DNA from: a bacterium
GTDB taxonomy: Bacteria; Myxococcota; UBA727; JAUIJE01
Reading direction: 5' to 3'
Length of the DNA stretch: 64,000 bases
Assembly (NCBI GenBank): GCA_030431455.1
Contig: JAUIJE010000002.1
Location: forward strand, 381,294-445,293
Shown: in pieces, positions 18,018 to 25,683 of the stretch
Layout: every line of letters begins with the position of its first letter
Numbering within the stretch: position 1 is the stretch's first letter
The notes under the pieces: generated by a model
Database searches by the model: none
What the model saw: only the letters and a program-made list of their open reading frames with translations
Told to the model about the DNA's origin: nothing
Made by a program: the position numbers and the translations under genes

Positions 18018-18679
18018 GCGGCCGCGATCCCCGCGTCGATCAGAAACTCGACCGCCTGCTCTCCGGGGGGCGTGGGCCGTCGGTGCAAGAAAAGGAAGCG
18101 ATGTTCGAGGCGGTGCTCCGGGACCTGCCTGCGACCCCCGGCCCGGACAAGACCGGGGGCAAGGCCCAGAGCCCGTTCGCGTGGTTGTCACTGTTGGCCG
18201 CCGCGGCCTGCGCGGTGCTGTTTGTCGTCGTCGGGGATGAGGCGCGGCCCGATGCGTTCACCGTGCGCGGTCCCGCCGACCGCAGCGAGGCCATCGCCCT
18301 GCACGCGGGGTGTGGGGAGGTCAGCCGCCGGGTGGGCGCGAGCTGGAACACACCCTTGTCCTGCTCGATGAATCATCCAGTGGCATTGCGCACGGTGCGC
18401 ACCGCCCCCGGGTGGTCGCTGAGCGTGGCGGTGTTCAGCCCGGACGGCACCTTGACCTGGGTGCTGCCGCCGTCGGGCGTGGCCGACGCCCAACCCGGCC
18501 CGGTGGGCACCGAGGACGTGACGTTTGCCCTCGACCGCCTTCCGCCCGGCCGCACCACGCTGCTCGCGACGTTCGCCGAAGGGGCGCTGTCCCGGGACGC
18601 GGCCCGGGCCCGGTTCGCCGCCCACCTCGAGGGCCAAGACGCGCCCGTGGTCGAGCTCGTGCTCGAGGTAAAACGATGA
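18014..18679 (+). CDS. Single-pass membrane protein between sigma factor and caspase (anti-sigma-like position)
   Basis: A 221-residue protein. The first 55 residues are polar and charged (SGRDPRVDQKLDRLLSGGR), a single transmembrane helix follows (WLSLLAAAACAVLFVVV, about residues 58-75), and the remaining 145 residues would be outside, with two Cys (HAGCGEV, LSCSMNH). This topology, with a short cytosolic N-terminus encoded just after an ECF sigma gene, is typical of transmembrane anti-sigma factors, but no zinc-binding anti-sigma motif (HxxxCxxC) is seen. Both ends overlap neighbours in ATGA, so it is tightly coupled. Confidence 0.6.
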   Translation: MSGRDPRVDQKLDRLLSGGRGPSVQEKEAMFEAVLRDLPATPGPDKTGGKAQSPFAWLSLLAAAACAVLFVVVGDEARPDAFTVRGPADRSEAIALHAGCGEVSRRVGASWNTPLSCSMNHPVALRTVRTAPGWSLSVAVFSPDGTLTWVLPPSGVADAQPGPVGTEDVTFALDRLPPGRTTLLATFAEGALSRDAARARFAAHLEGQDAPVVELVLEVKR

Positions 18680-20235
18680 CCGGGGCCCTGGCCGGTGCGT
18701 TGGCCGCGGCGTGGCTCTCGGCGGCGCCGCCGGCCGCGGTCCCGGCCCCGGCGGTGTTCGCGGTGCACATCGGCATCAACCAAGCCCCGGCGGGGAGCGC
18801 GCTGCCCGCGTTGCGCTACGCGGACGACGACGCGGTCCGCTTTTACCGCTTCACGCAGACGTTCACCGAACAAGCGTGGCTGGTCACGGTGTTCGACGAC
18901 CAGACCGCGCGCCGCCACCGCGACCTGCTCGGCCGCACCGTGGCCCCCCACCGGCGCGGGGTCGAGACTGTGCTCGACGAGCTGCAACGGGCCTTGGCCG
19001 ATGCAGAGACATCGGGCCGGCGCCGGGTGGTGATGTTCTCGTTTTCGGGCCACGGGGTGATGGGCCCGGGCGGGGCCGGCTTGGCCCTGTTGGACGGCGC
19101 CCTCGACCGGAGCTTTCTCGTCGAGAAGGTCGCCGCCCTCCCCGCGGACGAGGTGCACCTCTTCTTTGACGCCTGCCACGCCGAGGGCGTGGTGGGCGAA
19201 AAGGGGGCGATCCTCCAAGAACAAACCGTGGCCACCGCCCCCGCCGACCCGCGCATGGCCGCGCGGGTGTTTGCCGACGACTTTTTCGCCCGGCACCCGC
19301 ACATCGGGGCGGTGTTGGCGAGCGCGGCCGACCAACAGACCCATGAATGGTCGCGGCTCGAGGGCGGGGTGTTCACCCACGAGGTGTTGAGCGCCCTGCG
19401 CGGCTCAGCCGACATCAACGGGGACGGGCAGGTCGCCTACAGCGAACTGTCCGCGTTCGTGGCCGCGGCCAACCGCAGCGTCGCCGACCAAAAAGCGGTG
19501 CCCCGGTTGATCACCCGCCCCCCCCAGCTCAACCCCGGGGCGGTGTTGGTGGACGCGTCCTGGTTGCGAGCGTCGTCGTTCGTCGTCGGAGAGGGCGGGG
19601 CCTGGGGGCATTTTTACATCGAACGCGACGACGGGTTGCGGGTGCTCGACGCCCACCTCGACGCGGCCCAGCGTTTTCGGGTCGCGGTCCCCGCGGGAGA
19701 GACATTGTGGGTGCGCACCGCGGACAACGAAGCCCGGCTCGCGCTCGCCGAGAACGAAGTGGTCGATCTCGCCGACCTCGCCCTGCGGCCGGTGGACGCC
19801 CGGGGCCGCGGCAGCGTGGCCACGTCGTTGCAGGCCGGTCTGTTCCAGGCACCGTTTGGGCGCGCGTATTACGCGGGGTGGGTCGACTCGCAGGGGCTGC
19901 TGCCGGTGGCGTTCGCGCCGGTGGCGTCCGCGGTCGCCGCGCCGGTGGACGGCGCGCCGGGGGCCACCGCGGCGGACGCGCCCACGTCGTGGGCGATGAT
20001 CACCACCCTCGGGTTGTTGGGCGGCGCGGGGGTCGCGGCGGTGGTGGGCGCGGCGGCGGGGGTGGGCATGGCGGTGTCGCTGATGCAGTTTCATTCGACG
20101 GACCTGCAGGCGCCGGCGGCGGGTGCGGCCGGGCGCTTCTATGTGGCCCAAAATGTGGCCGCGGTGTCGGGCATCGCCGTGGTCCTGTTGGCCGGGGCCG
20201 CGGGGGGCGCGGCGCTGTGGTGGGCGGCGGAATAG
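18676..20235 (+). CDS. Exported caspase-like (C14) protease with EF-hand loop and C-terminal membrane helices
   Basis: The 519-residue protein has a signal-like N-terminus (about 1-30) and a caspase p20 domain (about 30-240). The start is VFAVHIGINQ; the catalytic His is in FSFSGHGV (residue 126) and the catalytic Cys in FFDACHAEG (residue 167). At residue 246 a calcium-binding EF-hand loop is seen (DINGDGQVAYSE). Two hydrophobic segments near the C-terminus (about 434-460 and 490-515) suggest membrane anchoring. The dyad makes peptidase activity plausible, with Arg/Lys specificity usual for metacaspase relatives. It is the last gene in an overlapping set downstream of a sigma factor. Confidence 0.8.
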   Translation: MTGALAGALAAAWLSAAPPAAVPAPAVFAVHIGINQAPAGSALPALRYADDDAVRFYRFTQTFTEQAWLVTVFDDQTARRHRDLLGRTVAPHRRGVETVLDELQRALADAETSGRRRVVMFSFSGHGVMGPGGAGLALLDGALDRSFLVEKVAALPADEVHLFFDACHAEGVVGEKGAILQEQTVATAPADPRMAARVFADDFFARHPHIGAVLASAADQQTHEWSRLEGGVFTHEVLSALRGSADINGDGQVAYSELSAFVAAANRSVADQKAVPRLITRPPQLNPGAVLVDASWLRASSFVVGEGGAWGHFYIERDDGLRVLDAHLDAAQRFRVAVPAGETLWVRTADNEARLALAENEVVDLADLALRPVDARGRGSVATSLQAGLFQAPFGRAYYAGWVDSQGLLPVAFAPVASAVAAPVDGAPGATAADAPTSWAMITTLGLLGGAGVAAVVGAAAGVGMAVSLMQFHSTDLQAPAAGAAGRFYVAQNVAAVSGIAVVLLAGAAGGAALWWAAE

Positions 20236-20261
20236 CTGCGGATCTGTTTTCTCCGACATTT

Positions 20262-20294
20262 GGGGCCCAAGTCCCACCTCGCGCGTAGGAGCCC
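20262..20294 (+). repeat. Shared element GGGGCCCA-N14-CGTAGGAG, copy 2
   Basis: GGGGCCCA (20262-20269) and CGTAGGAGCCC (20284-20294) with exactly the same 14-base gap as the copy at 16865. It lies 43 bp before the ATG at 20338. It could be a shared promoter or leader element of the two Cys-rich lipoproteins. Confidence 0.4.
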
Positions 20295-20337
20295 AGGAAA
20301 CCGAGACCCGGCGTCTCGCACAACCTGGAGTGTCCAC

Positions 20338-21024
20338 ATGGTGAAGCGTTCGATCTTGTTGTTCTTCTTGGCGTTGGCCCCGGCCGCGGTGTTCCCGGCC
20401 TGTGACGGCGGCGGGGGTGATGGGGATGGTGATGGGGATGGCGACGGCGATGGGGATGGCGACGGTGATGGGGATGGCGACGGTGATGGGGATGGCGACG
20501 GTGATGGCGATGGCGATGGCGACGGCGATGGGGATGGCGATGGCGACGCCAACTGCAGCGACGCGTGCCAGGCGATCGACGGGTGCGGGGGCATCACCGT
20601 GGCCGACTGCATGCCGGCCTGTGAGCAGAGCTTTTCCCAATCCGAACGAAACTGCGTGGCCGCGCAGAATACCTGCGCGGATGCCGACGCGTGTTTTCAG
20701 ACCGGGGACGGCGACGGCGACGGGGACGGCGACGGCGACGGCGACGGCGACATCGGGGACGACTGCGACACCGCCGCGGATTGCGACTCGGCCTATTGCC
20801 GGACCCCCGCGGGGGGCTTTCAAGGGCAATGCGCGGTCAACGACTTCGGCAACACCTGCGAAGGCCCGAGCGACTGCGAGTACGGCGCGTGTTTGGTGAG
20901 CTCGGACGGCAACGACGTGGCCGGCTACTGTTCGGCGACCTGCGAGAACTTCACCGATTGCCCCACGTTCTGGGACTGTGAAGAGCTGGGCAACGCCGCG
21001 GGCACCTACTGCGTGCAATCCTAG
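20338..21024 (+). CDS. Cys-rich lipoprotein with long Gly-Asp repeats
   Basis: A 228-residue lipoprotein (lipobox AAVFPAC). A Gly-Asp tract of about 22 units follows the anchor, then a Cys-rich module (NCSDACQAIDGC, CMPACEQS), a second shorter Gly-Asp tract of about 8 units, and a last Cys-rich module (DDCDTAADCDSAYC, CEGPSDCEYGAC). The Cys spacing matches the EB-like modules of the 16977 protein. Gly-Asp tracts may bind calcium or act as flexible surface stalks. The ATG at 20338 begins a good signal peptide. It may belong to the same response as the caspase set, from which it is separated by about 100 bp. Confidence 0.7.
   Translation: MVKRSILLFFLALAPAAVFPACDGGGGDGDGDGDGDGDGDGDGDGDGDGDGDGDGDGDGDGDGDGDGDGDANCSDACQAIDGCGGITVADCMPACEQSFSQSERNCVAAQNTCADADACFQTGDGDGDGDGDGDGDGDIGDDCDTAADCDSAYCRTPAGGFQGQCAVNDFGNTCEGPSDCEYGACLVSSDGNDVAGYCSATCENFTDCPTFWDCEELGNAAGTYCVQS
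20416..20547 (+). repeat. Hexameric GGNGAY microsatellite (Gly-Asp codons)
   Basis: A tandem array of GGN-GAY codon pairs inside the 20338 gene. The third positions vary (GGGGAT, GGCGAC, GGTGAT), so it is imperfect, but it could still slip in replication and change the stalk length. Confidence 0.7.
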
Positions 21025-21123
21025 TGGAAGCGACGAGACCCCCGCTCGCCCCGCGCGCGCCCGCAGCCGGGTGCCACCCGGTGGACGCAACCGGTGGCGG
21101 GTCTTGGCATGCGTCGTGGCCGT

Positions 21124-21150
21124 TCGCGGGGGGCGTTGCGCCCCCCGCGA
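21124..21150. terminator. Bidirectional hairpin between convergent genes
   Basis: A perfect 12-bp inverted repeat, TCGCGGGGGGCG (21124-21135) and CGCCCCCCGCGA (21139-21150), around a TTG loop. It lies between the ends of the convergent genes 20338-21024 and 21168-21917. There is no T-tract on either strand, so termination is inferred from position and stability. Confidence 0.6.
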
Positions 21151-21167
21151 CCCAGAACCGCCCGCGG

Positions 21168-21917
21168 CTATGCCCCTTTGGCCTGCTTCTGCTTCAGGTG
21201 CGCGGCCAGCGCGTCGATGCCCGCACGCCACACGGCCTGTTGGGCTTGGCGCTCTTTTTGTGACGAGAGCTTGTTCACGTGCACGCCGAGCTGGGAGCGC
21301 CCGTTGGGCTTGGGCATGATCTCGACCACCACCGTGCCGTGGTCGGTCTTGACCCGGGCCTGCAGCCCGCCGCGCGCGGCTTTGAACCGCAGGCCGTGCA
21401 ATGCCGGCTCCACCACCGGGCGCGCGGGCGGGGGCACGTCTTCGATCCACCCGCGCCGGCCGGCGGCCAAGGCCACCGCCCGCCGGGAGGTCTCCACCGA
21501 GGTGGGCACCACCCGGGTCAGGCTGAACTGAAAGTCGCCCTCACAGGATTGGTTGACCTCGCGCAGGCCCTTGGCCCGCTCGTACATCACGGTGAGCGAC
21601 TGGGCGTACCACGCAGATACATTGTGATCGACGGTCAGGTGCTTGGCGCTGAGCCGGTGGCCCTTTTGGGGCGCGCCGAATCGATCGAGCACCGCGAACC
21701 AATGGTCGAACCCGTGCCCGGTCTGTTCGATGCACTTCTTTTCGGACACCGCGCCCTTGGCCGGGCTTTGGCGTGCGGTATCCACTGTTTTTTGGGTGCG
21801 GTGGGTGCGCTTTTTGTCGAGGTCCACGAGCACGTGCTCCCGGGCCGCGGCGTAGCTTTCGCCGGTCTTTTGCGCCCGGGCGCGGATCTTCTTTTTCAGC
21901 TTGTTGGATTGGGTCAC
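21168..21917 (-). CDS. DUF4287 plus SRPBCC/AHSA1-like domain protein
   Basis: The N-terminal 30 residues are Lys/Arg-rich (NKLKKKIRARAQKTGESYAAAREHVL). At about residues 40-105 it has a DUF4287-type segment (KKCIEQTGHGFDHWFAVLDRFGA and WYAQSLTVMYERAKGLR), and the C-terminal 130 residues resemble an SRPBCC fold ending in the amphipathic helix WRAGIDALAAHLK. Such fusions are found in proteins of unknown role. GTG at 21917 is preferred because the family start lies close to the basic helix; a GTG at 21938 would add seven residues. Confidence 0.6.
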   Translation of the reverse strand: MTQSNKLKKKIRARAQKTGESYAAAREHVLVDLDKKRTHRTQKTVDTARQSPAKGAVSEKKCIEQTGHGFDHWFAVLDRFGAPQKGHRLSAKHLTVDHNVSAWYAQSLTVMYERAKGLREVNQSCEGDFQFSLTRVVPTSVETSRRAVALAAGRRGWIEDVPPPARPVVEPALHGLRFKAARGGLQARVKTDHGTVVVEIMPKPNGRSQLGVHVNKLSSQKERQAQQAVWRAGIDALAAHLKQKQAKGA

Positions 21918-22135
21918 TGTTTGGTCTCCAAGGCGCACCTCGGGCCTGACTGCCGCTCAAACCGAAGGTGCCACTTGAAGAACAAGTCGCTGGCCCGAGG
22001 TGTTGGTGACCCCTTTGCTCCCCGACGGGCCCGGCGGCAGCGGACCTTTGGGAGTTGGGCGAGGACCCATCGCCGCCTCGAGGCTAAGAAGCGTCGCCCG
22101 TGTCGTCAAGCCGCGGCGGTGGCGTAGGATGGGGC

Positions 22136-23101
22136 ATGTCCGACCGGAACCTCGAGGCGTTGTTGCGGGCGCTGGCCGCGGCCCACCAGGCCGGACTCGC
22201 GGGGGCGGGGTTGTGGGGGGCGGTGCGGCCGGCCACGCCGGGCCCCTGGGCGCCGGCGGTGGGCAAGGCGTTGACCCAAGGGGGAGCGCTGTCGCGGGCG
22301 CTGTCGGAGGTGGGGGCGATCTCCGCGGCCGAGTCCGCGCTCTTGGCCGCGGGAGAGAAGGCGGGCCGCATTCCAGATACATTGGGGGTGCTCGCGGACA
22401 TGGTCGGTCGTCGTCGCACGGTGCGGACCCGGGCGCTGATGGCGGTGGCCTACCCGGCGCTGTTGGTCGGCTTGGCCGGCATGTTGTTGCCCGCGCCGAT
22501 GGTGATCACCCAGGGGGTGGGCGCCTACCTCGCGGTGGCGCTGTGGCCGGCGGGGCTGGTGGGCGCGGGGTTGACGTTGGTGTTCGGGGTTGTGCCCCGG
22601 CTGCCCGCCGAGCACGGGCTGCGCCGGGGGTTGGTCCGCCTGGCGCTGTCGATGCCCGGGCTGGGCGGCGCGCTGCGGCGGCAGCAGCTATCCACATTTT
22701 GTGAGGTGCTCGGTCAGTTGCTGAGCGCGGGGGTGTCGATCACGGTGGCGCTGCCGGTGGCCTTGACGGTGTTGCCGGGCGCAGAGGACGCGGCGGTCGC
22801 GGTGACCCGCACCCTCGCCGCCGGGTCGGGGCTTTCCGACGCCCTGGCGGCGGCACCGGGGACATTCCCCCCGGCGCTGTTGGCGGCGTTGTCGGTGGGC
22901 GAGCGCACCGGGACCCTCGATCTGACCTTGGCCGCTTGGGCCGCGCAGGAGCGCCAGGCCGCCCAGCAACGGCTGCTGCTGGTGGTGGTCATGGTCGGGC
23001 TTTTGCTGTTCTTGCTCGTCGCCGCCGGCATCGGCTTTTCGGTGGTGCAAGGGGCGCAGCGCTACATCGACAGCATCGACGCCGCCACCCGCGTGGACTG
23101 A
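22136..23101 (+). CDS. Type II secretion/type IV pilus inner-membrane protein, GspF-like
   Basis: The 321-residue protein has the repeated T2SF architecture: a soluble helical domain (about 1-100, with SALLAAGEKAGRIPDTL), membrane helices near 105-165, a second T2SF domain (about 175-285, with LGQLLSAGVSI, ALSVGERTGTLDLTL) and a final helix at about 290-310. GspF/PilC proteins are polytopic core components of secretion or pilus machines. No GspE, GspD or pilin gene is adjacent, so this is an isolated paralogue. It is shorter than GspF (about 400 residues). It abuts the stop of the next, convergent gene. Confidence 0.75.
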   Translation: MSDRNLEALLRALAAAHQAGLAGAGLWGAVRPATPGPWAPAVGKALTQGGALSRALSEVGAISAAESALLAAGEKAGRIPDTLGVLADMVGRRRTVRTRALMAVAYPALLVGLAGMLLPAPMVITQGVGAYLAVALWPAGLVGAGLTLVFGVVPRLPAEHGLRRGLVRLALSMPGLGGALRRQQLSTFCEVLGQLLSAGVSITVALPVALTVLPGAEDAAVAVTRTLAAGSGLSDALAAAPGTFPPALLAALSVGERTGTLDLTLAAWAAQERQAAQQRLLLVVVMVGLLLFLLVAAGIGFSVVQGAQRYIDSIDAATRVD

Positions 23102-23809
23102 TCAGCCCCGCCGGGCGAACCAGCCGTGAATCAAGAACGTCTGCCCCACCACCCGCGCCCGGGGAAAGCCCGCCCGCTGCAACAGGTGCCGGAAGTCATC
23201 CCGCCCGATCAAGCTCAGCCGCGCATCGAACGCCGCCCGCATCTGCTCGACCTCGGGCGCGGTCTTTCCTGAGTAGCGCAGCATCTCCAGCCAGCGCGCC
23301 ATGTCGTCGTCAAAACCGGGGGCGCGCCGGTCCGCGATGAGGTCGGCGGAAAAGAGCACACCCTCAGGCCAGAGCCGGGCCGCGATGTCGGCGTAAAAGG
23401 CCTCGCGTCGCTTGGCGGTGGTGAGGAAGTGCGAGACCAAGAACGACGTGGCCAGGTCAAATGGTTCTGCATCGCCCAGCAGGGAAACCGGGCCGTGAAA
23501 GAACGTCACCCGGTCGAGCAGTCCCCGTTGCTCGCAGCCCTTGACGCACTGGGTGAGCATGTCCTGCGACGTGTCCAGGGCGACAAACTCCCACCGGGGG
23601 AAGGCGTCCGCGAGGTAGAACAGCTCCGCCCCGGTGCCGACCCCCACGAGCAGGGCCCGGGCGTTCTTGCGCACCCCGGCCTCGCGGAAGCAGAGCTGGG
23701 CCAAGAGATGGAGCGCGTCCTTGAGCGGCGAGAGCTTGTCGAACTCATGATCAAACTTCGCCGCCCGGTCCCGGTCGAACTCGTTTTGGAAGTGATCCCC
23801 ATCGGTCAT
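23102..23809 (-). CDS. Class I SAM methyltransferase, CmoA-like
   Basis: A 235-residue enzyme with motif I LLVGVGTGAELFYL, an acidic FVALDTSQDML motif II and HFLTTAKRREAFYADIA later, matching the layout of CmoA/tRNA-modifying or similar small-molecule methyltransferases. CmoA itself transfers a carboxymethyl group, but its specific residues could not be verified here. The ATG at 23809 is 8 bases after the stop of the upstream minus-strand lipoprotein, so they may be co-transcribed. Confidence 0.7.
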   Translation of the reverse strand: MTDGDHFQNEFDRDRAAKFDHEFDKLSPLKDALHLLAQLCFREAGVRKNARALLVGVGTGAELFYLADAFPRWEFVALDTSQDMLTQCVKGCEQRGLLDRVTFFHGPVSLLGDAEPFDLATSFLVSHFLTTAKRREAFYADIAARLWPEGVLFSADLIADRRAPGFDDDMARWLEMLRYSGKTAPEVEQMRAAFDARLSLIGRDDFRHLLQRAGFPRARVVGQTFLIHGWFARRG

Positions 23810-23816
23810 GTTTGCG

Positions 23817-24473
23817 TCAGCGGGCGTGCAAGCGCAGGTCGTCGATCACGAGGTCTTCGGTGCCGGGGCTCTGCTTTTCAAACAGGATCCAATAGGTTTG
23901 TGCGGTGGTGGCGGGGATGGGGTACTCCAGCACCTGCCACCCCGGTTGCCACTCCTCTTCCCCAATGAACTGGTGCGGGTCGTCTTCTCCGGGCGGGACC
24001 GCCGCGATGGTCCAGGTCGCGGGGGCATCGAGATAGACCCGCACCGACAATGACCCTGCAGCCGGGGCCGCGCCTTCGTCGCTGATCACAAACTGAAAGC
24101 CGTCGTACTGTCCCGCGGTGTAGCCCAAGGCCCCGCTGCCGCTGCACACCGGGTCGGTGACGGGGGTGAGCGCGCCGGAAAAGCCGTACATCTCCCAGCC
24201 CGCGGCCAGACCGTCGTCGTAGATCACCACGTCGTCGCCCGCGGGCGCCGGCGCGGGGCAGGTCGTGACCGGGCCCGCGTCCTGTCCGCCGCCCGCGTCC
24301 TGTCCGCCCCCCGCGTCTGGGCCCCCGCCCGCGTCGTCGTCGACCTGTCCCGCGTCGCGCGCGCCGCCGGCGTCGTCGTCGCCCCCCGCGGCATCGGCGC
24401 CGCCGTCCCCGGTGCACGCGGCCCAGCCCAGCACCACCCACGTCCAAAGCCCCCACCGCACCAGATCACGCAT
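23817..24473 (-). CDS. Lipoprotein with DAG/Gly linker and beta-rich carbohydrate-binding-like domain
   Basis: A 218-residue lipoprotein (lipobox VVLGWAAC). A Gly/Asp/Ala-rich linker (GGGQDAGG repeats) of about 50 residues follows, then a beta-sandwich-like domain (about 80-215) with QPGWQVLEYPI and a final YWILFEKQSPG, typical of expansin-like or carbohydrate-binding modules. There is no catalytic motif. The ATG at 24473 begins the signal. Confidence 0.55.
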   Translation of the reverse strand: MRDLVRWGLWTWVVLGWAACTGDGGADAAGGDDDAGGARDAGQVDDDAGGGPDAGGGQDAGGGQDAGPVTTCPAPAPAGDDVVIYDDGLAAGWEMYGFSGALTPVTDPVCSGSGALGYTAGQYDGFQFVISDEGAAPAAGSLSVRVYLDAPATWTIAAVPPGEDDPHQFIGEEEWQPGWQVLEYPIPATTAQTYWILFEKQSPGTEDLVIDDLRLHAR

Positions 24474-24530
24474 GCGCCCACGATACCGCCCCCCGCCCCC
24501 GCCGTCGCGTTCGCGGCCAACCCCTTGATG

Positions 24531-24541
24531 TTGCAACGCAA
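24531..24541. promoter_or_regulatory. Palindrome TTGC-AAC-GCAA (operator 1)
   Basis: TTGC and GCAA flank AAC. The core TGCAACGCA is repeated in operator 2, 74 bp downstream, and both precede the FabH-like gene. A dimeric repressor such as TetR or LacI is the likely binder, but it is not identified. Confidence 0.5.
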
Positions 24542-24602
24542 TGCAGCCCGCCACCAAAAACTCCTTGTCTAGAGCGGCCTCATCCGTCATGACCAACGAG
24601 TA

Positions 24603-24617
24603 TTGTGCAACGCACAA
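24603..24617. promoter_or_regulatory. Palindrome TTGTGC-AAC-GCACAA (operator 2)
   Basis: A perfect 6-bp dyad with a 3-bp centre that ends at the ribosome site AAAGGAG (24616-24622) of the FabH-like gene. Bound protein would block both transcription start and the ribosome site region. Confidence 0.6.
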
Positions 24618-24627
24618 AGGAGTTTGC

Positions 24628-25683
24628 ATGTCTGCGCAAAAGCCCCCCATCGGCATCGTCGGCCACGGCCTGTACCTGCCCCGCCCCCGCATGACCGCGG
24701 CCGAGGTGTCGCAGCGCACCGGGGGACGCTGGACCGCCCCGGCGGTGGAGCAAAAACTCGGCTTTGCCCAAAAGCCCATCCCCGGTCCCGAAGACGGCAC
24801 CCAAGAGATGGCGGTGCGCGCGGCCGAAGATGCCCTGCGCCGCACCGGCCTGGCCGCCGCCGACATCGATCTCATCTTGTGCATCGGCGAAGAACACAAA
24901 GAGCACCCGCTCACCACCTCCGGCATCTATGTGCAAGAGCGCCTGGGGGCGCACAACGCCTGGGCCATCGACGTGCAGCAGCGCTGCAACAGCACCGTGG
25001 CCGCGCTCAAGATCGCCAAGGACATGCTCATCGCGGACGAGCAGCTCTCCACAGTTCTGATTTGTGGCGGCTACCGCAACGGGGACCTGGTCAACTATGA
25101 AGACCCGGGCGCGAGCTTCCTCTACAACCTCGGGGCCGGCGCGGGGGCGCTGATCGTACAAAAGGGCCACGCCAACAACGAAATCCTCGGCACCCACATC
25201 ATCACCGACGGGAGCATGGCCCGGGACGTGGGCGTGCGGTACCTCGGCACCGCCCACCCCATCGAGTCCCTCGACGACGAGACCGTGGTCAAGCTCCGGC
25301 AGAAAGGCAACGCGTCCCTGGAGGTGTTCGACGCCGCGCACATGAAGGCGCGGCTCAACCAGGTCTCGATGGACAACTGGATGCGCTGTCTCGACCGCGC
25401 CCTGGACAAGAGCGGGCTTTCGCGCAGTGACATTTCATTTCTGAACGTCCTGCACTTCAAGCCCTCGATGTACACCCACCTCCTCGGCCTGCTCGAGCTC
25501 CGCGAGGACCAATCGGTGTATCTCGACCAGACCGGCCACATCGGCCAAGTGGACCCGATGATCGTCATCGACCAGGCGGTGCGCGACGGCCGGCTCAAAG
25601 AGGGCGCGGTGATGGCGATCTTGTCCGCCGGCATCGGCTATGTCTGGGGCGCGACCATCGTGCGCTGGGGCCCGGCGCGCTGA
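24628..25683 (+). CDS. 3-oxoacyl-ACP synthase III (FabH)-like enzyme
   Basis: The 351-residue thiolase-fold protein shows the catalytic Cys in QQRCNSTVAAL (residue 120), the catalytic His in VLHFKPSMY (residue 276) and the late Gly-rich DQTGHIGQVDP loop that replaces the FabH Asn motif in many secondary-metabolism KAS III relatives. It probably condenses an acyl-CoA with an acyl carrier or other nucleophile. The start is the ATG at 24628, with AAAGGAG six bases before it; an ORF extension to 24541 lacks a ribosome site. Two operators lie upstream. The 3' end overlaps the convergent oxidoreductase by 46 bp. Confidence 0.8.
   Translation: MSAQKPPIGIVGHGLYLPRPRMTAAEVSQRTGGRWTAPAVEQKLGFAQKPIPGPEDGTQEMAVRAAEDALRRTGLAAADIDLILCIGEEHKEHPLTTSGIYVQERLGAHNAWAIDVQQRCNSTVAALKIAKDMLIADEQLSTVLICGGYRNGDLVNYEDPGASFLYNLGAGAGALIVQKGHANNEILGTHIITDGSMARDVGVRYLGTAHPIESLDDETVVKLRQKGNASLEVFDAAHMKARLNQVSMDNWMRCLDRALDKSGLSRSDISFLNVLHFKPSMYTHLLGLLELREDQSVYLDQTGHIGQVDPMIVIDQAVRDGRLKEGAVMAILSAGIGYVWGATIVRWGPAR

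Noticed and set aside
22136-23101. GspF-like gene and the GspC-like gene at 51615 as parts of one secretion operon
   Set aside because: They are 28 kb apart, on different strands, with no other secretion genes near either.
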